Below the pieces are notes generated by a model, which had not been told where the DNA came from, did not search any database, and was given only the letters and a program-made list of their open reading frames with translations. 64,000 nucleotides of DNA from Streptomyces asoensis (GTDB lineage Bacteria; Actinomycetota; Actinomycetes; Streptomycetales; Streptomycetaceae): positions 310,001 through 374,000 of the forward strand of contig NZ_BNEB01000005.1 in the NCBI RefSeq assembly GCF_016860545.1, in the 5' to 3' direction. Numbering within the stretch: position 1 is the stretch's first letter; the number at the start of each line of letters is the position of its first letter. The translations under genes and the position numbers were made by a program. This document shows, in pieces, positions 50,100-58,382 of this stretch.

Positions 50100-53000
50100 C
50101 GCGACGGGTTCCCTCGGGGTCGTAGAGGACGGGACTGGCGACGGTCACCGGGACCATCCGGTCGCCCACGGGGGCGTACAGCCGCTCGCCGACGCGTTCC
50201 CGCCCGCCCTTGATCAGGGCGAGGGCGAAGGTCCGGCCGAGGGCGGCGCTGCGGTAGCTGGAGGTGACGTGGCCGAGCATCGGGACGGGCGGCGCCGGAA
50301 GCACGCTGCCGGCGACCAGGTGGGTGCCCTCCGGGAGCAGGGCTGCCGGGTCCTCCGGGAGCAGGCCGACCAGGTGCTTGCGGTCGGCCCGGGCGGTGTC
50401 GGCGCGGGCGTGGGAGCGCTTGCCGATGAAGTCGGGCTTCTTCTTGGACACCACCCAGCCCATGCCGAGGTCCTGCGGGGTGACGGTGCCGTCGGTGTCC
50501 TGGCCGATGATGGGGTAGCCCTTCTCGGCCCGCAGGACGTGCATGGTCTCGGTCCCGTACGGGGTGATGCCGTACGGGGCGCCGGCCTCGTACAGCGCCT
50601 CCCAGAGGGCGAGTGCCGCCCACGGGGACACGTTGATCTCGTAGGCCAGTTCGCCGGAGAAGCTGATCCGGCAGACCCTGGCGTCGATGCCCGCGACCGT
50701 CGTCTCCCGCCAGGCCATGAACGGGAAGTCGTCGTTGGCCACGGCGAGCCGGGGGGCCAGCGCGGCGAGCACCTCGCGCGAGCGCGGGCCGACCAGAGCG
50801 ACCGTGGCCCACTGTTCGGTCACGGAGGTGCAGTGGACGTCCAGCTCCGGCCACTCCGTCTGGTGCCACTCCTCCATCCAGTCCAGTACGGCGGCCGCGT
50901 TGCCGGTCGTGGTGGTGATCAGGAAGCGGTCCCGGGCGAGGCGGACGACCGTGCCGTCGTCGAAGACCATGCCGTCCGGGCGGCACATGACCCCGTAGCG
51001 GATCATGCCGGTCTTCAGGGTGCTCATCATGTTGGTGTAGAGCCGGTCGAGGAGGACACCCGCGTCCGCGCCCTGGACGTCGATCTTGCCGAGGGTGGAG
51101 GCGTCCATGAACGCGACGCCGTCGCGCGCTGCGGCGCACTCGCGCAGCACGGCGGTCTCCATGTCCTCGCCGTCGCGTGGGTAGTACCAGGGGCGTTTCC
51201 ACTGCCCGACGTTCTCGAACCGGGCGCCGTGCCCGGTGTGCCAGTCGTGCAGGGCCGTCACCCGGACCGGGTCGTGCAGCGCGCCGCGGTGGCGTCCGGC
51301 GAGGGCGGCGAAGGAGACGGGCGTGTACGGGGGGCGGAAGGTGGTCGTGCCGAGGACGGAGATGTCCACACCCAGCAGTTCGGCGACGACGCCGCTGGCC
51401 AGGACGCCGGAGGTCTTGCCCTGGTCGTTGGCGGTGCCGGCCGTGGTGTAGCGCTTGGTGTGCTCGACCGAGCGCATTCCGGCGCCGGTGGCCCGGGCCA
51501 GGTCGGCGACGGTGACATCGCGCTGGAGGTCGACGAAGCGGTGGTCGCCCGGGGCGCCGGGAACGACGTACACGTGCATCGGCGGGGTGTGCGCCCGCGC
51601 CGGGACGTGCGGGAGGCGGGGCGTCCCGGCGGTGTGTCCCACGGCCTCGGTCGCGCGGACACCGGCGGCCGCGCCCTGGGCGAGCACGCGGGCCGGGTCG
51701 AGTTCGCCGCTCGCGCTGCCCGCGACCTCGACGGCCTGCCGGCAGGTGTCGGGCACGAAGGAGCCGAGCGCCTCGTCGTGGCGCAGTCTGCCGCCCGCCT
51801 GGCTGAAGAGCTGGGCCGCGGGGTTCCAGCCGCCGGAGACCAGCAGCAGGTCGGCGGCGATCTCGCGGTGGCCCATGGCCGCGCCGTAGGGGGCTACGGT
51901 CACGGCGGTGAGGCGGGCGTCGCCCCGGGTGCCGGTGACGGCGTGTCCGGCCAGCACCTCGAGGCCGGCGGCCCGGGCGCGGCGGGCCCACTCCCCCGGT
52001 TCGGCGCGGGTGTCGGCGATCGCCGCGATGGCCACGCCCGCCGCGGCGAGGTCGAGTGCCGCCGCGTAGGCGCTGTCGTTGGTGGTCAGGACGACCGCGC
52101 GGCGGCCGGGCAGGACGCCGTGGCGATGGAGGTGGGTGCGGGCGGAGGCCGCCAGCATCACGCCCGGGCGGTCGTTGTCGGGGAAGACCAGCGAGCGTTC
52201 GTGGGCGCCGGTGGCGAGGATTACGCGGCGGGCGCGGATGCGCCACACGCGCTGGCGGGCGACGGTCGGCGGGGCGGCCGCGCCGAGGTGGTCGGTGCGG
52301 CGCTCGACGGCGAGCAGGTGGTTGTCGTCGTAGTAGCCGAAGACGGTGGTGCGGCGCAGGACGCGCACCTCGGGTTCGGCCGCGAGCAGTGCGGTGACCT
52401 CGGCCACCCAGTCGAGGTGCTCGCCCGAGCCCAGGAGGCTGCCGCCGGGTTCGGGCCGTTCGTCGGCGAGGACGACGCGTGCGCCGCTCCTCGCCGCGGC
52501 CGCGGCGGCCGCGAGGCCGGCCGGTCCCGCGCCGACGATCAGCACGTCGCAGTGGGTGTGTACGGCGTCGTAGCGGGCGGGGTCCGGTTCGGTGGCGAGG
52601 CGGCCCTGGCCGGGCAGGCCGCTCGCGACGAGTCCGTCGTAGAGCTCGACCGTGGTCGCGGGGAGCATGGGCTCGGGAAAGGGCGCCTCGATCTGGACGA
52701 CCGCGTTGGGCTCCTCCACACCCGCCGAGAAGATGCCGCGGGGCCGGCCCAGTTTGATGCTGGTGCCGGTCCGGACGACCCCGTTCGCGAGGAGGGCGGA
52801 AGCCAGGGTGTCGCCCGGGTGGCCCTGATAGGTCACGCCGTCGAAGGTGAAGGTCAGGGTGGTGTCGCGGTCGATCCGGCCCAGAGTGGGGTGACGCGAG
52901 GGCCCGCCGGCGGCGGTTGTGCTCCCGGCGCTGCCGCCGGACCCGTCCTGGAGGAGGGCTGCTCCTTCGGTCCCGCCGTGCGGTACCGCCTCTCGGTCTT

Positions 53001-53379
53001 CCGTCGGTTCCGCAAGGGCCTCGCCCGCGGGCTCCGCGGGAGCAGGTGCCTGCGGCCGGGGTGCTTCCGTGGGCCCGGTCCCGGTCCCGGGTGTCGCGGG
53101 TGCCGTCGCGACCGGACGCGGCTCCCCCGTCCGGTAGACCGCGAGGAGTTCGTTGGTCGAGGTGTCGCGCACCGCGTTGAACCATCTGCGGCAACCGGCC
53201 GCGTGGCTCCACCGTTCGGCGAAGGGGCCCTTGGGGTTGTCACGGAAGAACAGGTAGCGGGCCCACTCCTCGTCGCCGAGGGCGGCTGGGTCCTCGGGGT
53301 ACGGCACGTGTGCCTGGCCGCCGTAGTGGAACTCGGCCTCGTCGCGGGGCCCGCACCACGGGCAGGGGATGAGCAGCAT
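50092..53379 (-). CDS. Fused sarcosine oxidase delta-alpha (SoxD-SoxA)
   Basis: 1095 residues. Residues 1 to about 95 are a complete SoxD: CPWCGPRDEAEFHYGG zinc motif, ERWSHAAGCRRWF, and the closing ELLAVYRTGEP. Then a linker of about 70 residues rich in Pro/Ala/Glu/Gly, then SoxA: RIDRDTTLTFTFDGVTYQG, the NAD-binding DVLIVGAGPAGLAAAAAA, and a C-terminal GcvT-like THF domain. No stop and no ATG or GTG lies between the two parts, so this is one polypeptide, not two genes. Normally soxD and soxA are separate. It follows soxB by 11 bp and overlaps soxG. Active-site motifs of both parts look intact. Confidence 0.88.
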   Translation of the reverse strand: MLLIPCPWCGPRDEAEFHYGGQAHVPYPEDPAALGDEEWARYLFFRDNPKGPFAERWSHAAGCRRWFNAVRDTSTNELLAVYRTGEPRPVATAPATPGTGTGPTEAPRPQAPAPAEPAGEALAEPTEDREAVPHGGTEGAALLQDGSGGSAGSTTAAGGPSRHPTLGRIDRDTTLTFTFDGVTYQGHPGDTLASALLANGVVRTGTSIKLGRPRGIFSAGVEEPNAVVQIEAPFPEPMLPATTVELYDGLVASGLPGQGRLATEPDPARYDAVHTHCDVLIVGAGPAGLAAAAAAARSGARVVLADERPEPGGSLLGSGEHLDWVAEVTALLAAEPEVRVLRRTTVFGYYDDNHLLAVERRTDHLGAAAPPTVARQRVWRIRARRVILATGAHERSLVFPDNDRPGVMLAASARTHLHRHGVLPGRRAVVLTTNDSAYAAALDLAAAGVAIAAIADTRAEPGEWARRARAAGLEVLAGHAVTGTRGDARLTAVTVAPYGAAMGHREIAADLLLVSGGWNPAAQLFSQAGGRLRHDEALGSFVPDTCRQAVEVAGSASGELDPARVLAQGAAAGVRATEAVGHTAGTPRLPHVPARAHTPPMHVYVVPGAPGDHRFVDLQRDVTVADLARATGAGMRSVEHTKRYTTAGTANDQGKTSGVLASGVVAELLGVDISVLGTTTFRPPYTPVSFAALAGRHRGALHDPVRVTALHDWHTGHGARFENVGQWKRPWYYPRDGEDMETAVLRECAAARDGVAFMDASTLGKIDVQGADAGVLLDRLYTNMMSTLKTGMIRYGVMCRPDGMVFDDGTVVRLARDRFLITTTTGNAAAVLDWMEEWHQTEWPELDVHCTSVTEQWATVALVGPRSREVLAALAPRLAVANDDFPFMAWRETTVAGIDARVCRISFSGELAYEINVSPWAALALWEALYEAGAPYGITPYGTETMHVLRAEKGYPIIGQDTDGTVTPQDLGMGWVVSKKKPDFIGKRSHARADTARADRKHLVGLLPEDPAALLPEGTHLVAGSVLPAPPVPMLGHVTSSYRSAALGRTFALALIKGGRERVGERLYAPVGDRMVPVTVASPVLYDPEGTRRDG

Positions 53380-53390
53380 GGATCGGCTCC

Positions 53391-54623
53391 CTAATGAGCC
53401 ACCGCGGCCGCGCCGTGCTCGTCGACGAGCGCGCCGGTGGTGAAACGGTCGAGCGAGAAGGGGGCGTTCAGGGCGTGCGGGGTGTCGTGGGCGATGGTGT
53501 GGGCGAAGACCCAGCCGACGCCCGGGGTGGCCTTGAACCCGCCCGTGCCCCAGCCGCAGTTGACGTAGAGGTTGTCCACCGGCGTGAGCCCGACGATCGG
53601 GGAGGCGTCCGGGCTGACGTCGACGATGCCGCCCCAGGTGCGCAGCACATGGGCGCGGGCGAAGACCGGGAACAGTTCCAGGGCCGCGGCCATCTGCTCC
53701 TCGATGATGTGGAACGCGCCGCGCTGGGTGTAGGAGTTGTAGGCGTCGATGCCCGCGCCCATCACCAGCTCGCCCTTGTGCGCCTGGCTGACGTACACGT
53801 GGACGGCGTTGGACATCACGACCGTCGGGTGCACCGGCTCCAGCAGCTCCGACACGAGGGCCTGCAACGGGTGGCTCTGCAAGGGGAGTTCGATGCCCGC
53901 CATGGCGGCGAGGACGGAGGTGTGACCGGCCGAGCAGAGCGCCACCTTGCCGGCCGCGATCGGGCCCAGGGTGGTCCGCACACCGACGACCCGGCCCCCG
54001 ACCACCTCCAGGCCGGTGACCTCGCAGTTCTGGATGATGTCGATCCCGGCGGCGTCCGCCGAGCGGGCCAGGCCCCAGGCGACGTGGTCGTGCTTGGCGA
54101 TGCCGGCCCGCGGCTGGTAGGTGCCGCCGAGGACCGGATAGCGCACGTCGGGCGAGGTGTTGACGATCGGGCAGACCTCCCGGACCTGCTCGGCGTCGAG
54201 CCATTCGGCGTCGACGCCGTTGAGCCGGTTCGCCTCGACACGGCGCACACTGTCGCGGACGTCCTGGAGGCTGTGGGCGAGGTTCAGCACCCCTCGCTGG
54301 GAGAAGAGGATCGGGTAGTCGAGTTCCTCCGCCAGCCCCTCCCACAGTCTGAGCGCGTGCTCGTAGATGCCGGCACTCTCGTCCCACAGGTAGTTGGAGC
54401 GGATGATCGTGGTGTTGCGGGCCATGTTGCCGCCCGCCAGCCAGCCCTTCTCCAGCACGGCGACACGGGTGATGCCGTGGTTCTTCGCCAGGTAGTGGGC
54501 GGTGGCCAGGCCGTGTCCGCCGCCGCCGATGATCACCACGTCGTAGGACCGCTTCGGGTCCGGCGTGCGCCACAGGCTGTCGGGGTGCTCGGGGAGCTCG
54601 GCGCCGGGTGTGCGGGGGTTCAT
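53391..54623 (-). CDS. soxB: Sarcosine oxidase beta subunit
   Basis: 410 residues, flavoprotein of the DAO/MSOX fold. The dinucleotide motif VIIGGGGHGLATAHYLA is at the N-terminus, with the family features GWLAGGNMARNTTIIRSNYLW and YVNCGWGTGGFKATPGVG. It binds FAD and carries the covalent FMN that oxidises sarcosine. Start ATG at 54623 after a GGAGA site. It lies 80 bp after the dimethylglycine dehydrogenase gene and 11 bp before soxD-soxA. Confidence 0.92.
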   Translation of the reverse strand: MNPRTPGAELPEHPDSLWRTPDPKRSYDVVIIGGGGHGLATAHYLAKNHGITRVAVLEKGWLAGGNMARNTTIIRSNYLWDESAGIYEHALRLWEGLAEELDYPILFSQRGVLNLAHSLQDVRDSVRRVEANRLNGVDAEWLDAEQVREVCPIVNTSPDVRYPVLGGTYQPRAGIAKHDHVAWGLARSADAAGIDIIQNCEVTGLEVVGGRVVGVRTTLGPIAAGKVALCSAGHTSVLAAMAGIELPLQSHPLQALVSELLEPVHPTVVMSNAVHVYVSQAHKGELVMGAGIDAYNSYTQRGAFHIIEEQMAAALELFPVFARAHVLRTWGGIVDVSPDASPIVGLTPVDNLYVNCGWGTGGFKATPGVGWVFAHTIAHDTPHALNAPFSLDRFTTGALVDEHGAAAVAH

Positions 54624-54703
54624 CGGACGTCTCCGTCTTCTGAAGGGGCTCGGGTCGCCCTGCCGTCGAGGGGTTGTGCGGTCACCGGGGTTCCTCCTCG
54701 CGG

Positions 54704-57142
54704 TCAGCCGCGCAGGCGGGACATGGAGGGGTCGAACAGGGGCTCCTCGGCGACGACCGCTTCGACGCGCTGGTCGAAGTAGCCGATGTGCAAGGTGGTG
54801 CCCGGGGTGGCGAGCGGAGCGGGGAGCCAGGCGTAGGCGATGCCCTTGCCGATCGTGTGGCCGTAGGCGGCGCTGGTGACGTAGCCGACCGCGCGGTCGC
54901 CGTCCAGGACCGGTTCCCTGCCCAGGACGACGGCCCGCGGGTCGTCGATGGTCAGGCAGGTCAGCCTGCGCCGTACGTCGGCGCCGCGGCGCTCCAGGGC
55001 CGCCTTGCCGACGAAGTCCTCCTTGCCGGCCTTGACGGCGAAGCCGACGCCCGCCTCGTACGGGTCGTGCTCGTAGGTCATGTCGGTGCCGAAGGAGCGG
55101 TAGCCCTTCTCCAGGCGCAGGCTGTTGAAGGCCCCGCGGCCGGCGACGATGCCGCCCAGGGGTTCGACCGCCCGCCAGAGCGTGTCCCAGAGTTTCTGGC
55201 CCTGGTCGGCGGTGGTGTAGAGCTCCCAGCCGAGTTCGCCGACGTAGGACAGGCGCATGGCGGTGACGGGCACCGGCCCGATGTGGGCGCGCTTGGCGCG
55301 GAAGTACTTCAGGCCGTCGTCGGAGAAGTCCTCGTCCGTCAGCGGCTGGAGGACCTTGCGGGCCAGCGGGCCCCACAGGCCGACGCAGCAGGTGCCGGGG
55401 GTGATGTCGCGGACCTGGACCGTGCCGTCGGCGGGGAGGTGCCGGGTGAACCAGTCGAGGTCCAGGTTGCCGTTGGCGCCGACCTGGAAGAGATCGCGGG
55501 CCAGGCGGGCGACGGTGATGTCGCTGCGGATGCCTCCGCCCTGGTCGAGGAGCAGGGTGTAGGTCACCGACCCGACGGACTTGGCGACCTTGCCGGTGAC
55601 CAGCCGTTCGAGGAAGTCGGCGGCACCGGGGCCGGCCACCTCCAGGCGCTTGAGGGCCGTCATGTCGTACATCGCGACGGTCTCGCGGGTGACCTGGGCC
55701 TCGGCTCCGACGATGGGCGACCAGTAGCGCGCCGCCCAGTCGTTGGGGGTGGGGATGTTGCGGCCCGCCACGAGCCCCGCGTTGGCCTCGTACCACTGCG
55801 GCCGCTCCCAGCCGTTCGCCTCCAGGAAGAACGCGCCGTGCTCCTGCTGCCGGGCGTGGAACGGGCTCGTGCGGATCGGGCGGGGGTCTCCCGACGGCTG
55901 GAGCGGGTGAAGGATGTCGTAGACCTCGACGAAGTTCCGGCAGTCGCGGGCCAGGACGTACTCGGGTGCCAGCTGGTGCGGCTCGAAGCGGTTGACGTCG
56001 CACTCGTGCAGGTCGAAGGAGGAGCAGTGGCCGTCCACCAGCCATTCGGCGACGGCCCGTCCGACACCCGCCGAGTGGGTGACCCAGACCGCCTCGGCGA
56101 CCCAGAACCCCCTGACGTCCGGGGACTCGCCGAGCAGCGGGAAGTTGTCGGTGGTGAAGGAGAACAGGCCGTTGATGCCCTCCTCGACCTTGGCCTCCCG
56201 GGTGGCGGGGAGCAGGGAGCGGGTCTCGGTCCAGGCGTCGGCGAAGTCCTCCTCGGTGAACTCCTGGACCGAGGGCATCCCGTCGGCCGCGTCGACGGAC
56301 AGGATGTCGTCGGCCCGTACGGGCATGGGGCGGTGGCCGTAGTAGCCGATGCCGATGCCGTCGAAGCGGTCGCGGTAGTAGAGGTCGGCGTCCTGGTGGC
56401 GCAGGATCGGACGCACCGCCTCCTCGGTCTGGCCGGCGAGCGCCGGTACCGGGCCGGTCCAGGCGAGCTGGTGGGCGAGCGGGGTCAGCGGCAGGTTCAT
56501 GCCGACCATGCGGGCGATCTTCGAACCCCAGATGCCGGCGCAGCACACGACGACGTCGGCGGGGATCTCGCCCTGGTCGGTGAGGACCGCGGTGACCCGG
56601 CCGTCGGCCTGGCGGACGTCGAGGACTTCGTGCCGGGCGAGGAAACGCACGCCGCGCCCGGTGGCCCGGCGGATCTGGGCCTCGACGGCGAGCACCGCCT
56701 TGGCGAGGCCGTCGGTGGGGACGAGGAGGCCGCCGAGGATCCGGTCCGCGTCGAGCAGCGGGTGCTGTGCGACGCACTCCTCGGGGCTCAGCAGCCGCGA
56801 TTCGATGCCCCAGGCGGTGATCCAGCCCTGGCGGCGGTGCAGTTCGGTGAGCCGCTCGGGTGTGGTGGCCACTTCGAGGCCGCCCACCTGGAGGAAGCAG
56901 GGCTTGCCGTCGACGTCGAGGGAGCTGAACTTCTCGACGGTGTAGCGGGCCAGTTCGGTCATGGTCTTGGAGGAGTTCGTCTGGAAGACCAGACCCGGGG
57001 CGTGTGACGAGGAGCCCCCGGTGGCGGGCAGCGGGCCCTGGTCGACCACGGTCACTTCGGTCCAGCCGCGCGCGGAGATCTCGTCCGCGAGTGCCGCTCC
57101 CACGACACCCGCTCCGATGATCACCACTCGGGGTCCCGCCAT
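54704..57142 (-). CDS. Dimethylglycine dehydrogenase/oxidase-like flavoprotein with GcvT domain
   Basis: 812 residues. An FAD-binding DAO domain (IGAGVVGAALADE at 8-20, covalent-flavin-type SSSHAPGLVFQTN) occupies about 1-400, and a GcvT-type THF-binding domain (RLEVAGPGAADFLERLVTGKVAK, then LSYVGELGWELYTT, ending VVAEEPLFDPSMSRLRG) the rest. It should convert dimethylglycine to sarcosine with transfer of the methyl group to THF. First gene of the operon with soxB, soxD-soxA and soxG, so its product feeds the next enzyme. The closely related sarcosine dehydrogenase is the main alternative. Upstream lies a TTGACA promoter with the GTTGCGCAAC operator. Confidence 0.85.
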   Translation of the reverse strand: MAGPRVVIIGAGVVGAALADEISARGWTEVTVVDQGPLPATGGSSSHAPGLVFQTNSSKTMTELARYTVEKFSSLDVDGKPCFLQVGGLEVATTPERLTELHRRQGWITAWGIESRLLSPEECVAQHPLLDADRILGGLLVPTDGLAKAVLAVEAQIRRATGRGVRFLARHEVLDVRQADGRVTAVLTDQGEIPADVVVCCAGIWGSKIARMVGMNLPLTPLAHQLAWTGPVPALAGQTEEAVRPILRHQDADLYYRDRFDGIGIGYYGHRPMPVRADDILSVDAADGMPSVQEFTEEDFADAWTETRSLLPATREAKVEEGINGLFSFTTDNFPLLGESPDVRGFWVAEAVWVTHSAGVGRAVAEWLVDGHCSSFDLHECDVNRFEPHQLAPEYVLARDCRNFVEVYDILHPLQPSGDPRPIRTSPFHARQQEHGAFFLEANGWERPQWYEANAGLVAGRNIPTPNDWAARYWSPIVGAEAQVTRETVAMYDMTALKRLEVAGPGAADFLERLVTGKVAKSVGSVTYTLLLDQGGGIRSDITVARLARDLFQVGANGNLDLDWFTRHLPADGTVQVRDITPGTCCVGLWGPLARKVLQPLTDEDFSDDGLKYFRAKRAHIGPVPVTAMRLSYVGELGWELYTTADQGQKLWDTLWRAVEPLGGIVAGRGAFNSLRLEKGYRSFGTDMTYEHDPYEAGVGFAVKAGKEDFVGKAALERRGADVRRRLTCLTIDDPRAVVLGREPVLDGDRAVGYVTSAAYGHTIGKGIAYAWLPAPLATPGTTLHIGYFDQRVEAVVAEEPLFDPSMSRLRG

Positions 57143-57172
57143 CGCCGCACCTCCGAATTGAGAACCGATCCG

Positions 57173-57240
57173 GTTGCTGTCTACGCAACAAGCTTCAGGT
57201 TGCGCAACTCAATGTGCCTGTCGCGGGGAGGGGGTGTCAA
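57173..57240 (-). promoter_or_regulatory. Promoter and operator of the dimethylglycine/sarcosine operon
   Basis: -35 TTGACA (57240-57235), 18-bp spacer, -10 CACATT (57216-57211). The perfect palindrome GTTGCGCAAC (57199-57208) begins two bases after the -10 box, over the predicted start. A second copy GTTGCGTA (minus strand, 57189-57182) lies inside GTTGC-7-GCAAC at 57173-57189. Confidence 0.6.
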
Positions 57241-57315
57241 GGGGTCCGTGACGTCGGGAAAACGGCCCGCGGCACGCCCGGACGACGGCCGCAGGACACG
57301 GTCCGGGACATGGCG

Positions 57316-57359
57316 ATGCCCGGTGGGCGGTACGCCTTCGCGCACCGCCCACCGGGCAT
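57316..57359 (-). terminator. Terminator of the betaine uptake operon
   Basis: ATGCCCGGTGGGCGGT (57316-57331) pairs perfectly with ACCGCCCACCGGGCAT (57344-57359) around a 12-base loop. It starts 24 bp after the binding-protein stop on the minus strand. A 16-bp perfect stem is among the strongest in the window. Confidence 0.7.
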
Positions 57360-57383
57360 GTCCGACCGCTGGTGACCGCCGTG

Positions 57384-58370
57384 TCACTTGATCCAGGCGT
57401 CGACCTTGTCCTTGTTGGCTTCGACCCACTTCTTCGCGGCCGCGTCGGGCGTCATCTTGTCCACCGCGATGTACTTGGCCACGGTGTTCTGGTCGTCGTT
57501 CGTCCAGTTGAACTTCTTCACCAGGTCGTAGGCCGGACTGCCCGACTTGGCGAACCCGGCACTGACGATCTTGTCGAGGTCGTAGACCGGATAGTCGCAG
57601 GCGACCTTGGCCGCGTCGGCGTCACAGCCCGCCTTGTAGGCCGGCAGGTTCACCTTGACGAGCGGCACCTCGGAGAGGAACCACTGCGGCTCGTAGAAGT
57701 AGCCGATCACCCATTCCTTGTTCTTCTCGGCCTTGCGGTAGGCCTGGATCAGCGCGGTCTCGCTGCCCGCGTACACCACCTTGAAGTCCAGCTTCAGGTT
57801 CTTCACCAGCGCCTCGTCGTTGGTGACGTACGAGGGGTCGCCGTCCAGGAGTTGGCCCTTGCCCCCCGACTCCGAGGTCTTGAACTTGTCGGCGTACTTG
57901 TCGAGGTTCTTCCAGTCGGTGATGTCCGGGTGCGCCTTGGCCAGCCACGGCGGCACGTACCAGCCGATGATGCCCTTGTTGCCGGTGGAGCCGGCCTCCA
58001 CGGCGGTCTTCTGCTGGGTGATGTACTTCGCCTTGAGGTCGTCGTGACCCCAGTTCTCCAGCACGGCGTCGACCTCGCCCGTGCCGAAGCCCTGCCAGGC
58101 GATCTCCTCCTTGAGGTCCTTCTTGGTGACCTTGCAGCCGAGTTCGTGCTCGGCGACATAGGCGACGACCGCCGCGTCCGCCTCGTAGCCCACCCACGGG
58201 TTGACGGCGAGGTTGAAGGTCCCGCACTTGCCCGAGCTGCCCGAACCGCCGGAGGCGGCGGTGTCGTCACCGACCTTCGCCCCGCCGCAGGCGGTGAGCG
58301 CGAGCCCCAGGGCAGTGAGGACCGCTGTACCGGAGACGCCGGCTCTCCACTGTCTTGCTTGCCTTGCCAT
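57384..58370 (-). CDS. Glycine betaine/proline-binding lipoprotein (OpuAC/ProX type)
   Basis: 328 residues. Lipobox LTAC gives lipidated Cys28. The mature part is of the OpuAC fold, with aromatic residues expected to form the betaine cage (VNPWVGYEAD, GWYVPPWLAK, GYFYEPQWF). It delivers betaine, or choline or proline betaine, to the permease. Last gene of the ALDH-ATPase-permease-binding protein operon, 12 bp after the permease gene. Terminator follows. Confidence 0.9.
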   Translation of the reverse strand: MARQARQWRAGVSGTAVLTALGLALTACGGAKVGDDTAASGGSGSSGKCGTFNLAVNPWVGYEADAAVVAYVAEHELGCKVTKKDLKEEIAWQGFGTGEVDAVLENWGHDDLKAKYITQQKTAVEAGSTGNKGIIGWYVPPWLAKAHPDITDWKNLDKYADKFKTSESGGKGQLLDGDPSYVTNDEALVKNLKLDFKVVYAGSETALIQAYRKAEKNKEWVIGYFYEPQWFLSEVPLVKVNLPAYKAGCDADAAKVACDYPVYDLDKIVSAGFAKSGSPAYDLVKKFNWTNDDQNTVAKYIAVDKMTPDAAAKKWVEANKDKVDAWIK

Positions 58371-58382
58371 GGTCAGTGCTCC

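Noticed and set aside
50092..54573. Reading the SoxD-SoxA frame as a 1493-residue protein reaching through soxB
   Set aside because: The upstream part is the wrong frame of soxB; the SoxD start MLLIPCPWCG with its own context marks the true beginning.
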